Positions 5,117-7,104 of a stretch of DNA of 7,104 bases are shown piece by piece. The notes beneath the pieces are model-generated. The model was not told where the DNA came from, did no database searches, and saw nothing but the letters and a program-made list of their open reading frames with translations. Both the position numbers and the translations under genes were made by a program. Within the stretch, counting starts at the first letter, position 1; each line of letters opens with the position of its first letter. Origin of the DNA: CAXBCP01 sp963974055 (GTDB lineage Bacteria > Pseudomonadota > Alphaproteobacteria > MPNO01 > UBA830). Where the stretch lies: NCBI GenBank assembly GCA_963974055.1, contig CAXBCP010000073.1:1-7104 (forward strand), written 5' to 3'.

Positions 5117-6997
5117 ATGGCAGAAGAGAAGCTGAGGTTCGAGACCGAAGTCTCGCGCCTCCTCCATATTGTCGCCAACTCGCTCTACAGCCAGAAGGAG
5201 ATCTTTCTGCGCGAACTGATTTCCAACGCTTCCGACGCCTGCGACCGGCTGCGCTACGAAGCACTGACCCGGCCCGAGCTGGTCGCCGACGATCCGGAAT
5301 TCCGCGTCCGGATTTCGGTGGACAAAAAATCCCGTATCCTGGAACTGTCCGATAACGGCATCGGCATGAACCGCGAGGGGCTGATTTCCGACCTGGGCAC
5401 CATCGCCCGGTCGGGCACCACCGCCTATCTCGAAGAACACCAGGACGAGGAAGGCGCCGATCTGAACGCCATCGGCAAGTTCGGCGTCGGTTTCTATTCG
5501 GCGTTCATGGTTGCCAGCGAAGTCGAAGTGATCAGCCGGCGCGCCGGCGAAGACCAGGCATGGCGCTGGGTATCGGACGGCACCGGCGAATTCACGATCA
5601 GCGAGGGCGAACGCGCCGGCCGCGGCACCACGATCCGCATGACCCTGCGCAAGGGCGAGGACGAATTCCTCGATGAAACCCGCCTGCGGCACGTCATCAA
5701 GACCTATTCGGACCATATCGCACTGCCCATCGTTCTCGAAAGCGGCGAGGGCGAGGGCGAGACCGTGAACGCGGCCTCCGCGCTGTGGACCCGGCAGAAA
5801 AAAGACATCTCCGACGATCAGTACAAGGAGTTCTACCACCATGTCGGCGGCTTCGATGAGCCGTTCATGACCCTGCACTGGCGGGTCGAAGGCAAGCTGG
5901 AATACACCAATCTGGTTTTCGTGCCGTCGGCCAAGCCGTTCGACCTGTTCGATCCGAGCCGCCGTCACGGTATCCGCCTGTATGTGAAACGGGTGTTCAT
6001 CACCGACGAAGCTGAGGGCCTGGTGCCCGCATGGCTGCGCTTCCTGCGCGGCGTGGTCGATTCCGAGGACCTGCCGCTCAACGTCAGCCGGGAAATCCTG
6101 CAGAACAACCCCATGATCGCCCGGATACGGTCGACGATCGTCAAGCGCGTCCTGACCGAGCTCGGCAAGAAGGCAGACAAGAACCCCGACGAATACAAGA
6201 CGTTCTGGCAAAATTTCGGCGCGGTCATCAAGGAAGGTCTGTACGAGGACGCCGAGAACCGCGAAGCGATCCTGAAAGTCTGCAAATTCAGCTCCACCGC
6301 CAGCGGCGACGACCTGATCGGCCTGTCGGACTATGTGGAACGCATGAAAGAGGGCCAGGACGCGATTTATTATATTTCCGGCGAGGACATCGACCAGATC
6401 CGCAAAAGCCCGCAGCTTGAAGGATTCGCGGCGAAGGGGATCGAAGTGCTGCTCCTGACCGATGCCGTGGACGAATTCTGGCTGCCCGCACTCGGCGAAT
6501 ACGAGGGCAAGATGTTCAAGTCCGCGACCCGCGCCGGCGCCGATCTCGAAAAGATCGCCGGCGACAAAGCCGAGGGGGACGACAAGGACGCCGAAGACAA
6601 GAGCTTCGACCAGGGCAAGGTCGATGCGCTGATCGCGATGTTCAAGCTGACCCTGGACGACGAGGTCAAGGACGTGCGCGTTTCGGAGCGTTTGACCGAC
6701 AGCGCCGTCTGTCTGGTCTCCGACGAGGGCGACATGGATCTGCGGATCGAACGGATGCTGAAACAGCACAACCAGCTCGACCAGGCATTCAAGCGGATTC
6801 TGGAAATCAACCCGCGCCATCCGCTGGTGGCGTCCCTCGCGGATTCGGTCGGCAAGGACGGGGCGGGCGAAAAGATGGAAGACGCCGCCTGGCTGCTGCT
6901 CGACCAGGCGCGCATTATCGAGGGCGAGAAGGTCCCGGACCCGGCCGCATTTTCACGCCGGCTGAACAGCGTGATGTCGGCGGGGCTCGCGGCCTAG
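5117..6997 (+). CDS. htpG: Molecular chaperone HtpG (bacterial Hsp90)
   Basis: A cytosolic ATP-dependent homodimeric chaperone of 626 residues, the normal HtpG length. The N-terminal GHKL ATPase domain shows R-E-L-I-S-N-A-S-D-A (32-41) with catalytic E33 and the Mg-binding N37, D-N-G-I-G-M (79-84), the lid region T-I-A-R-S-G-T (95-101) and G-K-F-G-V-G-F-Y-S (120-128). The middle domain has P-F-D-L-F (274-278) and D-L-P-L-N-V-S-R-E-I-L-Q (318-329) with the ATP-contacting arginine R325. A short acidic/lysine linker (about 482-496) precedes the C-terminal dimerisation domain, which contains M-L-K-Q (547-550) and N-P-R-H-P-L (565-570). There is no MEEVD tail, as expected in bacteria. The start at 5117 is supported by AGGAAA at 5103-5108 and by the family N-terminus; the frame is open 61 codons further upstream into the helicase gene, but this is not HtpG-like. 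The gene is transcribed alone, divergently from the helicase. A palindromic element begins at its stop codon. Confidence 0.98.
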   Translation: MAEEKLRFETEVSRLLHIVANSLYSQKEIFLRELISNASDACDRLRYEALTRPELVADDPEFRVRISVDKKSRILELSDNGIGMNREGLISDLGTIARSGTTAYLEEHQDEEGADLNAIGKFGVGFYSAFMVASEVEVISRRAGEDQAWRWVSDGTGEFTISEGERAGRGTTIRMTLRKGEDEFLDETRLRHVIKTYSDHIALPIVLESGEGEGETVNAASALWTRQKKDISDDQYKEFYHHVGGFDEPFMTLHWRVEGKLEYTNLVFVPSAKPFDLFDPSRRHGIRLYVKRVFITDEAEGLVPAWLRFLRGVVDSEDLPLNVSREILQNNPMIARIRSTIVKRVLTELGKKADKNPDEYKTFWQNFGAVIKEGLYEDAENREAILKVCKFSSTASGDDLIGLSDYVERMKEGQDAIYYISGEDIDQIRKSPQLEGFAAKGIEVLLLTDAVDEFWLPALGEYEGKMFKSATRAGADLEKIAGDKAEGDDKDAEDKSFDQGKVDALIAMFKLTLDDEVKDVRVSERLTDSAVCLVSDEGDMDLRIERMLKQHNQLDQAFKRILEINPRHPLVASLADSVGKDGAGEKMEDAAWLLLDQARIIEGEKVPDPAAFSRRLNSVMSAGLAA

Positions 6998-7059
6998 AGC
7001 ATATTCCGCTTCCGCGGAATCGTGCCGGGCCGGCGCCGTCAGAACAGGAAGCGCTCTAG
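6994..7059. repeat. Palindromic intergenic element fused to the htpG stop, possible terminator
   Basis: Terminal inverted repeats CTAGAGC (6994-7000) and GCTCTAG (7053-7059) bound a 66-bp unit. Inside are a perfect 7-bp stem ATTCCGC/GCGGAAT (7003-7009/7014-7020, loop TTCC), the self-complementary CGGCGCCG (7031-7038), and CGCTTCC (7007-7013), which can pair with GGAAGCG (7047-7053) in an alternative long fold. The TAG of htpG is part of the left arm. The organisation resembles the short dispersed palindromic repeats (RIME/REP-like) common between alphaproteobacterial genes. It probably also serves as the transcript end of htpG, although no T-run is present. Being a dispersed family is inference; only one copy is visible. 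Confidence 0.5.
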
Positions 7060-7104
7060 GGTCGGGACTCAATTGAGCCACCAAATCAGGGTTGCGGCGA
7101 TGAG
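7060..7104. other. Window-edge sequence, possibly the end of an insertion sequence or repeat
   Basis: Immediately after the CTAG that closes the htpG palindrome, the sequence changes to GGTCGGGACTC followed by the perfect 10-bp palindrome CTCAATTGAG (7068-7077). Its position abutting a TA/CTAG site and the GGGTCGGGACTC start look like the terminal inverted repeat of an IS5-type element, but no transposase coding or second end lies inside the window. It could equally be plain intergenic DNA or a continuation of the repeat. Confidence 0.2.

Noticed and set aside
5096..6820. 574-codon open frame on the minus strand across htpG
   Set aside because: It is antisense to a clearly recognisable HtpG, and its translation shows no family motifs. 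Long antisense frames are expected in GC-rich genes with strong third-position bias.

Overview
The window is a GC-rich chromosomal segment of an alphaproteobacterium. The evidence is the family signatures and gene order, which resemble Rhodospirillales and relatives: a SUV3-like (MgpS-type) helicase, a small S4-domain protein and a seven-iron ferredoxin FdxA run in one direction, and in many alphaproteobacteria these are followed by carD. Nearly all of it is ordinary core-genome content. I see no tRNA, rRNA, CRISPR array, prophage or complete mobile element.

Layout from left to right. Positions 1-205 (minus) hold the N-terminal part of a lysine/alanine/proline-rich protein that runs off the left edge; by position it could be an extended CarD. 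Positions 206-505 are non-coding and carry hairpins behind fdxA plus the upstream region of the Lys-rich gene. fdxA is at 506-844 (minus) and a TerB-like protein at 984-1454 (minus). A DUF938-type SAM methyltransferase (1559-2179, plus) diverges from terB. It converges on the S4 gene (2176-2457, minus) so tightly that the two stop codons overlap. The S4 gene overlaps the end of the helicase gene (2454-5009, minus) in a TTGA junction, with TTG as the probable start. A 107-bp divergent region separates the helicase from htpG (5117-6997, plus). A palindromic element starts on the last bases of htpG, and the final 45 bases look like a repeat or possibly an insertion-sequence end.

The genes fall into three groups. 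The helicase and S4 protein are translationally coupled RNA-handling functions. FdxA and the Lys-rich protein belong to the conserved helicase-S4-fdxA-carD neighbourhood. The terB/DUF938 pair appears to have been placed inside that neighbourhood. HtpG is the bacterial Hsp90 chaperone and is independently transcribed.

I did not find a convincing new system. The points most worth a second look are the eight-residue lysine-rich repeat at the left edge, the palindrome fused to the htpG stop codon, and the insertion that splits the conserved cluster.
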